From Microvirga alba (GTDB taxonomy: Bacteria > Pseudomonadota > Alphaproteobacteria > Rhizobiales > Beijerinckiaceae): a DNA stretch of 64,000 bases. The notes beneath the pieces are model-generated. The model did not search any database, was not told where the DNA came from, and worked only from the letters and a program-made list of their open reading frames with translations. Shown one piece after another: positions 49,077 through 57,115 of this stretch (positions are counted from its first letter, which is position 1; every line of letters starts with the position of its first letter). The position numbers and the translations under genes are program-made. The DNA lies in contig NZ_JADQDO010000002.1 of assembly GCF_015694465.1 (NCBI RefSeq), positions 620,001 to 684,000 on the forward strand, written 5' to 3'.

Positions 49077-49156
49077 ATCACCGGGCTCGTCCCGGTGATC
49101 GCGATCCCGAAGGGCGCGCTTCTCCAATCGAAATGGCCGGGGACAAGCCCGGCCAT
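49077..49156. repeat. Two intergenic palindromes between dnaN and trxA
   Basis: The first, 49077-49099, has arms ATCACCGGG and CCCGGTGAT; the second, 49133-49156, has arms ATGGCCGGG and CCCGGCCAT. Outer GTCAT and ATGAC ends may pair as well, so the whole 80 bases could form one composite element. They match palindromes at 17614-17636 and 30858-30880 respectively. Confidence 0.7.
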
Positions 49157-49220
49157 GACAATCGAGCGCCATCGTGATTGTCAGCGCGCCTCGAAGGCGT
49201 CCGGGATGACGACACGCACG

Positions 49221-49241
49221 AAAAAGGGGCCGTTCGGCCCC
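49221..49241 (-). terminator. Rho-independent terminator of trxA
   Basis: GGGGCC and GGCCCC with loop GAAC (minus strand), followed by five T residues, 26 bases past the trxA stop. Confidence 0.9.
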
Positions 49242-49267
49242 TCTTCGTCAGCCCATGAGGCCTGAAT

Positions 49268-49588
49268 TCAAGCCGAAGCCTGGATCCACTTGGCGAGGTC
49301 GCCCTTCGGGGCGGCGCCGATCTTCTGGGCCACGACCTTGCCGCCCTTGAACATCATCAGGGCCGGGATCGAGCGGATGCCGAACTGCGAGGAAATCTGC
49401 GGGTTCTCGTCCACATTGACCTTTGCGATCTTCACCTTGCCGGCCATCTCGGTCGCAATCTCTTCGAGAGCCGGGCCGATCATGCGGCACGGGCCGCACC
49501 ATTCGGCCCAGAAATCGACCACGACGGGCTCGGAGGAATTCAGGACATCCTGCGAGAAGCTCGCATCGGTCACCTTCATGGTCGCCAT
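49268..49588 (-). CDS. trxA: Thioredoxin
   Basis: General protein disulfide reductase. 106 residues, the normal size. Active site WCGPC with Cys31 and Cys34; [20 protein letters not shown] and the cis-proline loop [14 protein letters not shown] are intact. It lies downstream of addA on the same strand with 112 bases between, including an unusual GANTC-rich hairpin, and has its own terminator. Confidence 0.98.
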   Translation of the reverse strand: MATMKVTDASFSQDVLNSSEPVVVDFWAEWCGPCRMIGPALEEIATEMAGKVKIAKVNVDENPQISSQFGIRSIPALMMFKGGKVVAQKIGAAPKGDLAKWIQASA

Positions 49589-49616
49589 TACATCACCTTT
49601 GTTGGCTTAAATTCAT

Positions 49617-49641
49617 GCGACTCGACTGATTCCCGAGTCGC
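49617..49641. promoter_or_regulatory. Hairpin carrying three GANTC sites upstream of trxA
   Basis: GCGACTCG and CGAGTCGC flank a 9-base loop. The arms contain GACTC (49619) and GAGTC (49635) and the loop contains GATTC (49628). A fourth GANTC lies at 49677-49681. The start of trxA is 28 bases away. Confidence 0.55.
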
Positions 49642-49700
49642 TCTTTGGTGGCTCAAGTTAAGAACCGCCCGGTTCGGAATCAAGCGAGGGGTCCGTCGCA

Positions 49701-52700
49701 TCACGCTGCTTTGATGAGGGTAAGAGCGGATTCAAGGTCCGGTTCCATCACCTCGTGGATCACCGGCCCGGAGGTCCAGACCAGGAAGGCGCGCACCTTT
49801 CGGCCGGGATAAATGTCCTTCAAGAGCGCCCGGTACAGGGCGAGCTGGGCCACATAAGCCTTTGGCGCGGGGGCTCCCGGCCGGGGCGCTCTCGCGGTGG
49901 TCTTGAAATCGGCCACCAGCACCTCGTCGTCGCGCACCGCGAGCCGGTCGATCTGGCCTGAGACCATGATCTCCCCATCCGCGGTCTCGATCCGCCCGGC
50001 AATCGGCGCTTCCGCGCGCGACCCTTCGCCGAACAGGGCCGCAAGCGCCTCGTGGGAGAGGACGTTCAGGGCGTTGGCAATGACGGCCTCGTGCAGATCG
50101 GCGGGCAGGCGCGGCGCGCGGGCCTTCACATAGGCGCGCGCCATGGCCTCCCGGCGCTCCGGCGGCAGGTTCGGGAGGCGTTCGAGAAGGGCATGGACCA
50201 ACGTGCCGCGCAGGCGCGCATCCGGGGCGTAGGGGCCGTCCCCGGGACGCGCCATCCGGTCCGCCGCGCCGAGCGCGCTCGAGGGGCGAATGGGTGGTAA
50301 CGGCTCCGGCTCGGCGCGGGCCGGGCGGGTCAGCCAATCCGGCACGTCGAGGGGCTCCATCGCTGCGGTGTCCGCTTCGGACGCGGGCGTTGCCAGCGGC
50401 GTGCCGTCGCGCCAGATCGCGACCGGGCCGTAAGGGGCCTCGTCCTCTTCCAGCCCGCCTGCCTTGTCCAGAAGCCCATTACGGATCATCTCGCCCCAGG
50501 CCTCCTGCGGTGGCGCTTCCTTGCGGCCGGTGAGATAGGGCGCGATCACCAAGCGGTCCTTGGCGCGGGTCATGGCGACGTAGAGCAGGCGGTTATGCTC
50601 CTCCAAACCCTTGGCGTGCAGAATCGCGCGGGCCTCGGCCATCACGCCCGAATCGGCGTTCTTGCCTGAGGACCAGACCGGGATCGTTTCACCGCCGCGG
50701 GTTTGAAGCCGCAACAGCGGCGGGTCGCGGCCCAGGACCTCGCTGCCATCGATGAGAATGACGATCGGCGCTTCGAGCCCCTTGGCCCCATGCACCGTCA
50801 TCACCCGCACCTCGTCGTTCACGGAATCGAGGTCGCGCTTGATCGTGTGCGCGGCGGATTCGAACCGGTTGAGGAAGATCGTGAGCGAAGGCGTCTCGGT
50901 CAGTTCCGATTGGTGCGCGAAGGTCAGAAATGCGTCGATGGCATCGCCCGCTTCGCTCCCCAGCCGCGCCACGAGCCGCAAGCGTCCCTGCATGGGGCCG
51001 AGCAAAGTGGCGAAGAAGCCGAACGGGCCGTGGTTGCGTGCAAGCGCGCGCCAGGCGCCGAGCGCCTCCAGGCCACGCCTGGCGATCGCATCGCCAGCGT
51101 CAGCATGCTTCTCCAGGGCGGCGAAGAGCGATTCGGTCTCAGCCCGCGGGGCGGCGATGCGGATCAAGTCGTCGTCGGTCAGCCCGACGAGGGGCGATTT
51201 GAGCGCGGTGGCGAGGGTCAGGTCGTCGTCGGGCAAAAGCGCCGCGCGTCCCGCCGCCACCAGATCGAGCACAGCGATATGCTCGCCGATATTGAGCCGG
51301 TCCGCGCCTGCCACCGGCACGCCCGCTTCCTTCAGCGCGCGGATCACCGCCTCGAAGGCCGCGCCGCGTTTTCTCACCAGCACCAGCACGTCGCCCGCGT
51401 TCCAGAGACGACCCGTCTCGTCGCCGCGCGTCGTCCAGTGCTTCACCGCGCTGGCGATGCGTCTCGCCACGACGACGGGCGGTGCCTGCTGTTCCGGTTC
51501 GTCGATGGGCAGCACCCAGGCGTCGGGCTCTTCTTCCTCCACGGGCGTTTCGGTCGGCCAGAGTTCCACGACGCCCGGCGCGTTCGGGCGCGCGCTCTCA
51601 TGCACGGTGCCCACCGCCTTGTCCTCGAAGGACAGGCCCTTGAAGTGCCGCTCGACGGCAAACGTCGCATCCACCGCCGAGAGCACGGCCCGGGTCGAGC
51701 GGAACGAGACGGTCAGCCGCACATCCTCGAAGGCGAGTTCGGCCTCGCCCACCTTGCGCGCCCAGACCTGACGGCTCGATTCGAATTCCTGCGGCGCCGC
51801 GCCCTGAAAGCCGTAGATCGATTGCTTGGGATCGCCGACCGCGAAGAGCGTGCGCACCCGCGCGCCGCCGGCGCCGAATCCGGCGGTGAAATCCTCGGTG
51901 ATGCGGCGCAAGATTTCCCACTGCTCGGGGTTCGTATCCTGCGCTTCATCGACCAGCACATGGTCGATGCCGCGATCGAGCTTATACAGAACCCAGGCCG
52001 CGTCGCCGCGCGAGAGCAGGTGCAGGGTCTTGTCGATGAGGTCTTGGAAGTCGAGCGCGCCAAGGCGGGCTTTCGCCGCATCGACGTGACGGCTGATCGC
52101 GGCGGCGAGCGTGAACAGCGCCGCCGTGCGCTCGACCGCGCGGGCGGTTTTGCGCTTGTCGATGAGAGCCCACAGGCGCTGCTGCTCGGCGAGTAATCTT
52201 TCCTTCAACGCCGGGTCGACCGATTTCGTAACGAAGCGCGATTCCGCGCGTAAGCTCCCGGTATCGGTCAGGAAGATCGAGAAATAATGCCGGAGCCGCT
52301 CCTCAACCGTCTCGGCATTGGCGGCGGCGATCAGGCAATCGGCACGCTCCTGATCGGTCTTCTTGTCGGTGCGTAGCTCTTGCGCGATGGCGGGCCACTC
52401 GCTCGGCGGCAACCCGTCTTCGAGCATCGCGCGTTCAATGACGCCGACCGTCTCTTCCGGCGCCAGACCCAGCACTTTTCCCAGCTTCGTGATGCCATCC
52501 GGATCGTGGAGAAAATCCTTGCAGCGCAAAGCGGCGTTGAGCGCCGATGTCAGCGCGTCACCCGCCGCTTCGATGCTGATGGTCGCAAGCGCCTCCTTGA
52601 GGTCGTGGGATCGGTCGCCCGTCGCTTCCGCCAACACTTTCGCGGTGGCGTCGGCCAAGATCTCGTCCATCTGGTTCTCGTCGAGAACCGTGAAGCTCGC

Positions 52701-53135
52701 AGGCACGTTGGCCTCGAAGGGCACGAGATGCAAAAGCCGTTCGCAGAAGGCGTGGATGGTGTCGATCTTCAAGCCGCCAGGCGTCTCGACCGCGCGGGCG
52801 AAAAGGGTGCGCGCGAGGCGGGCCTGTTCGGGCGTAGGCCGCTCGCCCTCAAGCTCCGTCAGCTCCTGGATCAGGCTTTCTTCGTCGAGCGTCACCCATT
52901 TGCCGAGCCGCTCGAACACGCGGATCGCCATGTTGGCGGCGGCGGCCTTTGTAAAGGTGAGGCACAGGATTCGCCCCGGCGGCGAACCGGAAAGCAACAG
53001 GCGCACGACGCGGTCGGTCAGGACCTTCGTCTTGCCCGCGCCTGCATTGGCCGACACCCACGCCGAGGCGCGCGGATTCGCGGCGCGGCGCTGAGCGTGC
53101 TCGGTGTGGACCGGAACGACGATATCGTTGCTCAT
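49701..53135 (-). CDS. addA: Double-strand break repair helicase AddA
   Basis: UvrD-like helicase and nuclease subunit of AddAB, which processes DNA ends for recombination. 1144 residues. Walker A is SANAGAGKTKVLTDRV near the N-terminus; LCLTFTKAAAANMA, VLVDEAQDTNPEQWEIL (Walker B), FAVGDPKQSIYGFQGA and VMTVHGAKGLEAPIVIL are helicase motifs in order. The C-terminal nuclease motif is VLVADFKTTARAP. The ATG at 53135 overlaps the addB stop by four bases, so the pair is coupled. Confidence 0.97.
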   Translation of the reverse strand: MSNDIVVPVHTEHAQRRAANPRASAWVSANAGAGKTKVLTDRVVRLLLSGSPPGRILCLTFTKAAAANMAIRVFERLGKWVTLDEESLIQELTELEGERPTPEQARLARTLFARAVETPGGLKIDTIHAFCERLLHLVPFEANVPASFTVLDENQMDEILADATAKVLAEATGDRSHDLKEALATISIEAAGDALTSALNAALRCKDFLHDPDGITKLGKVLGLAPEETVGVIERAMLEDGLPPSEWPAIAQELRTDKKTDQERADCLIAAANAETVEERLRHYFSIFLTDTGSLRAESRFVTKSVDPALKERLLAEQQRLWALIDKRKTARAVERTAALFTLAAAISRHVDAAKARLGALDFQDLIDKTLHLLSRGDAAWVLYKLDRGIDHVLVDEAQDTNPEQWEILRRITEDFTAGFGAGGARVRTLFAVGDPKQSIYGFQGAAPQEFESSRQVWARKVGEAELAFEDVRLTVSFRSTRAVLSAVDATFAVERHFKGLSFEDKAVGTVHESARPNAPGVVELWPTETPVEEEEPDAWVLPIDEPEQQAPPVVVARRIASAVKHWTTRGDETGRLWNAGDVLVLVRKRGAAFEAVIRALKEAGVPVAGADRLNIGEHIAVLDLVAAGRAALLPDDDLTLATALKSPLVGLTDDDLIRIAAPRAETESLFAALEKHADAGDAIARRGLEALGAWRALARNHGPFGFFATLLGPMQGRLRLVARLGSEAGDAIDAFLTFAHQSELTETPSLTIFLNRFESAAHTIKRDLDSVNDEVRVMTVHGAKGLEAPIVILIDGSEVLGRDPPLLRLQTRGGETIPVWSSGKNADSGVMAEARAILHAKGLEEHNRLLYVAMTRAKDRLVIAPYLTGRKEAPPQEAWGEMIRNGLLDKAGGLEEDEAPYGPVAIWRDGTPLATPASEADTAAMEPLDVPDWLTRPARAEPEPLPPIRPSSALGAADRMARPGDGPYAPDARLRGTLVHALLERLPNLPPERREAMARAYVKARAPRLPADLHEAVIANALNVLSHEALAALFGEGSRAEAPIAGRIETADGEIMVSGQIDRLAVRDDEVLVADFKTTARAPRPGAPAPKAYVAQLALYRALLKDIYPGRKVRAFLVWTSGPVIHEVMEPDLESALTLIKAA

Positions 53136-56100
53136 TCGCCCTCTCCACCGCTCGCGAGCGACCATTCCTTCACGCGGGCGAGGTGATCGTATTCGGAAAA
53201 GCGGCGCGCATATTTCGGGAAGGGCCGCGAGACATAAGCCGCCTCGCCCTTCGCGTAACGAATGATCATGCCCTCGAAACGGCGGCGATGCTCCTCCACG
53301 ATCTCGGCGACGGGCCGGGTCTCGTCGCGTCCCGGCTTGATCTCGCGCGGCTTCATCGGCTCGCGTCCGCCGGTGGTGTGGAGATAGATGAGGTCCGGCG
53401 TTTCTTTTGCCGTCGGCATGTCCTTGAACGCGCCCTTCATCAGCATCATCGCCTCAAGGGTCAGCTGCGGCGAGAAGCCTGCGTAGACCTCGCGGGTTCC
53501 GGGTGGTTGGCCGGTTTTGAAATCGATGATGGCGAAGCCGCCATCGCGGCGCTGCTCGATCCGGTCGGCGCGGGCGCGCAAGGTGAAGAACGAGCCATCC
53601 GCGAGCGGAATCGCCAGTTTGCCGGAGCGCTCCGCGAACACCTCGGTAAGATCGGGCCGGCGCTCCTCTTCCCATTCGACGAAGGCGACAGAAAGCCGCT
53701 TGAAGCGCGGCCACCATTCCGCGTGAAGCTCGGGGAACGCCTTCGCGATGTCGGCGAATTCCTCGACACCGCGCGCCAAAAGATCCGCGAGCGCGTTCGC
53801 GGGCAGAGCCTTCGGATAGGCTTGCGCGAAGCCTCCGAGCACATCGTGAATGATCGTGCCGCGATCGGCCGCGCCCGGTGCGACGGCGACAGCGTCGAGC
53901 GCGTCGAGCTTGAGGATGTGGCGCGCGAAGATCGAATAGGGATCGCGCACCAACGTCTCGATTTCGGTGACGCTGAGACTGCGCGGAAACAGCGCCGGAT
54001 CAGGCTTCGGGCGCGGACGTGGCAAGGGCGGCGCTGCTTGCGGGGTGTCGAGATGGCGCGCGAGGCGGCGATAGCGGTCGCCCGCCTTCACCATGCCGTG
54101 CCAGATCTCTTTGCCGGTGAAGGCCTTCAGCCGTTGCAGAAACCGCGAGGGCACCATGGGCGAGCCGTCGCGTTTCTGCGCGCGGGTGATGACGACATCA
54201 TGGGTGCCGAGCGCCTGCACGAAATCGTGCGCTGTCTGGCCGATGCGGCGCTCCGGCGGCGCGAGACCGACGCGGGCTCGCATGGGCCGGTTGAGGAATG
54301 CATCCGTCACCGTGCGCGGCGGCCAGACGCTCTCATCGAGCCCGCCGAGCACGACGCGGTCAACGGAGAGAAGACGCGCTTCGAGCAGGCCGAGGATTTT
54401 CAAGCGGCGATGGGTCGAGCGCGGCGAGGGGCTCAACGTGCGCTGCTTCGCGAGCGCGGTGAAGAAGGCGGGATAGTCGCTGAAGCGGCCTTCGATTCCG
54501 TCGATCTGCGAGAGGGTGAGATCGTCGAACAAGGCGGCCAGCGTTTCGCTCGATGCATCATGATCGTCGGCTTGCATCTCGCCATCGGGTAGGGCGCACA
54601 AAATCTCGACCGCGCGGCGATGTTCTGCCGGTAGCGCCATGAGATCGGTCGTGCCGTCCGCCAGAGCGGTGAATCCTTGAAAGGCGACCTCAAGCCGCTG
54701 CAAAACCTCGTCGGCCAAATCCCAATCGACGGGGGTCAGTCGCTTTTCAGGGCGCGGTGCGCGAAAATTCGGCTCTGCCCGGCGGTTGGCGAGAGCCGCG
54801 CGCAATCCCTCGATCCCCTTCGCCGGGGCGGGGCCGCGCAGCACGCCGATTTCGAGAATGCTCGCCGCGCGTTCGATGGTGGCGCGGGGCAGGCCGAGGC
54901 GAACGAGGGGATGCGCGAGAAGGCCCAGGAGCCGCACCGGCCGCAAGTCCTCGGCTGCGACTTCCGCCGCGAGGCGCGCGAGACGCCCGGCTTGCGTGTC
55001 GGCGAGCATCATGCCCGCCGAATCGTCCACCGCCACATCCCAGCGCGCGAGTTCCGCCGTGACGCGGGCGGCGAGCGCCCGGTCCGGGGTGATCAACGCC
55101 GCCGTGCGGTCGGGATGGGAGATCGTTTCGCGCAAGGCGATGGCGATGGAAAACGCCTCTTCGCGCTCGTCCACAGCCTCGACCACGGTGAGACCCGAAC
55201 AGCCGCACTCGCTGAGCGCGATACGGTCCTCGGGCGCGATGAGCGACCAGCGATCCGTGGTCGCCGCCGGGCGCAACGCTTCCGAGAGCAGGCGGGTGCG
55301 CGCTTTCGCCTGCTCAGGCGCATCGCCCAATACCGTGATCGCGGAGCGCGGGATTCGCAGATGCCGGTCGATGAGGCGGCGCAATACGGCCTGGGGGTGG
55401 GTGTGGACGGGGTCGGTCTCGTCGTCTCCCATGCCGCCGATGGTGGCCCAGCTGTCTTCATCCAGTTCCGTGTCGAGACCGGGCAGCACCACCGCGCCGT
55501 TGGGCAGGCGCGCGATGGCGGCCATGAGATTCGCTGTCGCGGGCACCGAGCCGGTCGAGCCGGCGACGATCATGGGGCACATTGGGCGCTCGCGGGCGAT
55601 ACGCTTCGCCTCCGCCTCGATCAGCGTCTGGCGGCGCTGCGCCGGGTCGCTGGCCTGGCGCTCGGCCAAGATCTCCGGCCAGCTTTCGCTGGCGATTTGC
55701 ACGAAATGGCGCGTGATCTCGAAATACTGCGAATAATCCGCATCGACCGCGAGATTGAGCGCGTGCCAATCAATGCCCTCGGTCGTGAAAGCATCCATCA
55801 GCGTTTCGAGATCGCCTGCCAGATTGACCGCATCGGCGGGGGACGCGGGCACCATGAAGGGCACGCCGGGGCCGAGCTGCAGAAGGGCGCGATCCACCTG
55901 TTGCGACCAGCGCTGCACCAGCCTCGTGAAGATGAGGCGACGTTCGAGCGGCGGGATTGGCGGCTTCAGGGAAGCGGCTTCTTCGAGCGGCGTGCCTTCC
56001 AGCCCGGTCAGCTCGAATTCGGCCTCGTCCGTTTCACCGAGCGGCACGATGCGCGGCAGGAGTTGCGCCCGGCCGGCGCCCTGCTCCGCGAGCAACGCGA

Positions 56101-56272
56101 TCAGCGCGCGCGCCGCACGGCGGGTCGGGACAAAGATGGTGATGTCGGCGAGGGCCGCGGGATCATTCGGCAATGTGCCGATGAGGCGCCCATCCGCCAG
56201 CGCCTCGACCAGGGTTGGCAGAAACGGGCAGCCGGAGGGAATGGAAAAGACGCGTGCGTCGCGTGACACCAT
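53132..56272 (-). CDS. addB: Double-strand break repair protein AddB
   Basis: Partner of AddA. 1046 residues. The N-terminal inactive-helicase region (TIFVPTRRAARALIALLAEQG) has no Walker A lysine motif, and the C-terminal PD-(D/E)XK nuclease motif is GFAIIDFKTGQPPGT. It has no cysteines in the last 400 residues, so the iron-sulfur cluster of Bacillus AddB is absent; this agrees with the alphaproteobacterial type. The GLDESVWPPRTV and RDPYSIFARHILKL segments are typical of the group. It lies upstream of addA with a four-base overlap. Confidence 0.95.
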   Translation of the reverse strand: MVSRDARVFSIPSGCPFLPTLVEALADGRLIGTLPNDPAALADITIFVPTRRAARALIALLAEQGAGRAQLLPRIVPLGETDEAEFELTGLEGTPLEEAASLKPPIPPLERRLIFTRLVQRWSQQVDRALLQLGPGVPFMVPASPADAVNLAGDLETLMDAFTTEGIDWHALNLAVDADYSQYFEITRHFVQIASESWPEILAERQASDPAQRRQTLIEAEAKRIARERPMCPMIVAGSTGSVPATANLMAAIARLPNGAVVLPGLDTELDEDSWATIGGMGDDETDPVHTHPQAVLRRLIDRHLRIPRSAITVLGDAPEQAKARTRLLSEALRPAATTDRWSLIAPEDRIALSECGCSGLTVVEAVDEREEAFSIAIALRETISHPDRTAALITPDRALAARVTAELARWDVAVDDSAGMMLADTQAGRLARLAAEVAAEDLRPVRLLGLLAHPLVRLGLPRATIERAASILEIGVLRGPAPAKGIEGLRAALANRRAEPNFRAPRPEKRLTPVDWDLADEVLQRLEVAFQGFTALADGTTDLMALPAEHRRAVEILCALPDGEMQADDHDASSETLAALFDDLTLSQIDGIEGRFSDYPAFFTALAKQRTLSPSPRSTHRRLKILGLLEARLLSVDRVVLGGLDESVWPPRTVTDAFLNRPMRARVGLAPPERRIGQTAHDFVQALGTHDVVITRAQKRDGSPMVPSRFLQRLKAFTGKEIWHGMVKAGDRYRRLARHLDTPQAAPPLPRPRPKPDPALFPRSLSVTEIETLVRDPYSIFARHILKLDALDAVAVAPGAADRGTIIHDVLGGFAQAYPKALPANALADLLARGVEEFADIAKAFPELHAEWWPRFKRLSVAFVEWEEERRPDLTEVFAERSGKLAIPLADGSFFTLRARADRIEQRRDGGFAIIDFKTGQPPGTREVYAGFSPQLTLEAMMLMKGAFKDMPTAKETPDLIYLHTTGGREPMKPREIKPGRDETRPVAEIVEEHRRRFEGMIIRYAKGEAAYVSRPFPKYARRFSEYDHLARVKEWSLASGGEGE

Positions 56273-56283
56273 GAATCCTCAGA

Positions 56284-56327
56284 GCATTTTCCGCAGAAGT
56301 GGGAACCGGTTCTGGCTCGGAAAATGC
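56284..56327. repeat. Dispersed hairpin GCATTTTCCG type
   Basis: GCATTTTCCG and CGGAAAATGC flank a 24-base loop in the murU-addB gap. This element is a common interspersed palindrome in related genomes; the hairpin at 12343-12372 looks like a shorter relative. Confidence 0.65.
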
Positions 56328-56360
56328 GGCAAAATAAAAGTCCCTGGAGTGGATTGCGAT

Positions 56361-57107
56361 TCAAGCCCTCATCAGATCGGGCGCACGATGGCGCGCCAGG
56401 CATTCTTCCGCCTCCGCGATGGCCTGCGGCTCGCCAACATGGAGCCATTGGCCGTCAAGGGGCAAGCCGTAGAGGCGGTTCTTCGCGATGGCGCGGTCAT
56501 AGAGCACGTTGGCGGAGAATGGCCCTTCGGGCGTGTCCGCCACGAGGTCCGGCTTCACGATGGCGACGCCCGCATAGACGAAGGGTGCACTCGGGTTCGC
56601 TCCGCGCCGGCGCAAGCCGCCATCCGCGTTCATGCTGAAGTCGCCATTGCCTTCATAGCCGACGCTGGTTTCGCGCGGGGCGACGAGCATGAGAATGTCC
56701 ATCCGCTCCGGGTCCCAGGCCGCGACGAGGCGGGCGAGGTTCGGCTCCTCGCCCTCGATCCAGATCGAATCCGAATTGAAGGTGATGAACGATCCGCGCC
56801 CTAGAACCGGCAGCGCCTTCTTCACGCCGCCGCCGGTCTCCAGCACCTCCGCGCGCTCGTCGGAGATGACGATGCGTGGCGCGATGCGGGTGCGCAGGTG
56901 CGCTTCGAGCATGTCGGCGAAGTGGTGCACGTTCACCACCACCGTTTCCATGCCGATCTCGTCCAGGCGGTCGAGGGCGAAATCGATCAGGGTCCTGCCG
57001 CCGACGCGCACGAGGGGCTTCGGCATCGTCGCCGTGATCGGCAGCATGCGCTTGCCCAACCCTGCGGCGAGAACGATGGCGGTTTTGGGCGAGGATGATG
57101 GGGGCAC
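56361..57107 (-). CDS. murU: MurU-like nucleotidyltransferase
   Basis: A 248-residue sugar-1-phosphate nucleotidyltransferase. The signature is AIVLAAGLGKRMLPITATMPKPLV; VGGRTLIDFALDRL and FVYAGVAIVKPD follow. Beside the AmgK-like phosphotransferase domain encoded immediately upstream (eight bases apart), it is best read as N-acetylmuramate 1-phosphate uridylyltransferase of the cell-wall recycling route that bypasses de novo UDP-MurNAc synthesis. This is inferred from the pair; sequence alone shows only the general nucleotidyltransferase family. Confidence 0.85.
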   Translation of the reverse strand: MPPSSSPKTAIVLAAGLGKRMLPITATMPKPLVRVGGRTLIDFALDRLDEIGMETVVVNVHHFADMLEAHLRTRIAPRIVISDERAEVLETGGGVKKALPVLGRGSFITFNSDSIWIEGEEPNLARLVAAWDPERMDILMLVAPRETSVGYEGNGDFSMNADGGLRRRGANPSAPFVYAGVAIVKPDLVADTPEGPFSANVLYDRAIAKNRLYGLPLDGQWLHVGEPQAIAEAEECLARHRAPDLMRA

Positions 57108-57115
57108 GGATCAGC

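Noticed and set aside
50703..52196. 497-codon plus-strand open frame over addA
   Set aside because: Antisense shadow of a clearly functional gene; rich in His, Arg and Ala with no motif.
54677..56266. 529-codon plus-strand open frame over addB
   Set aside because: Antisense shadow; no ribosome-binding site or domain.
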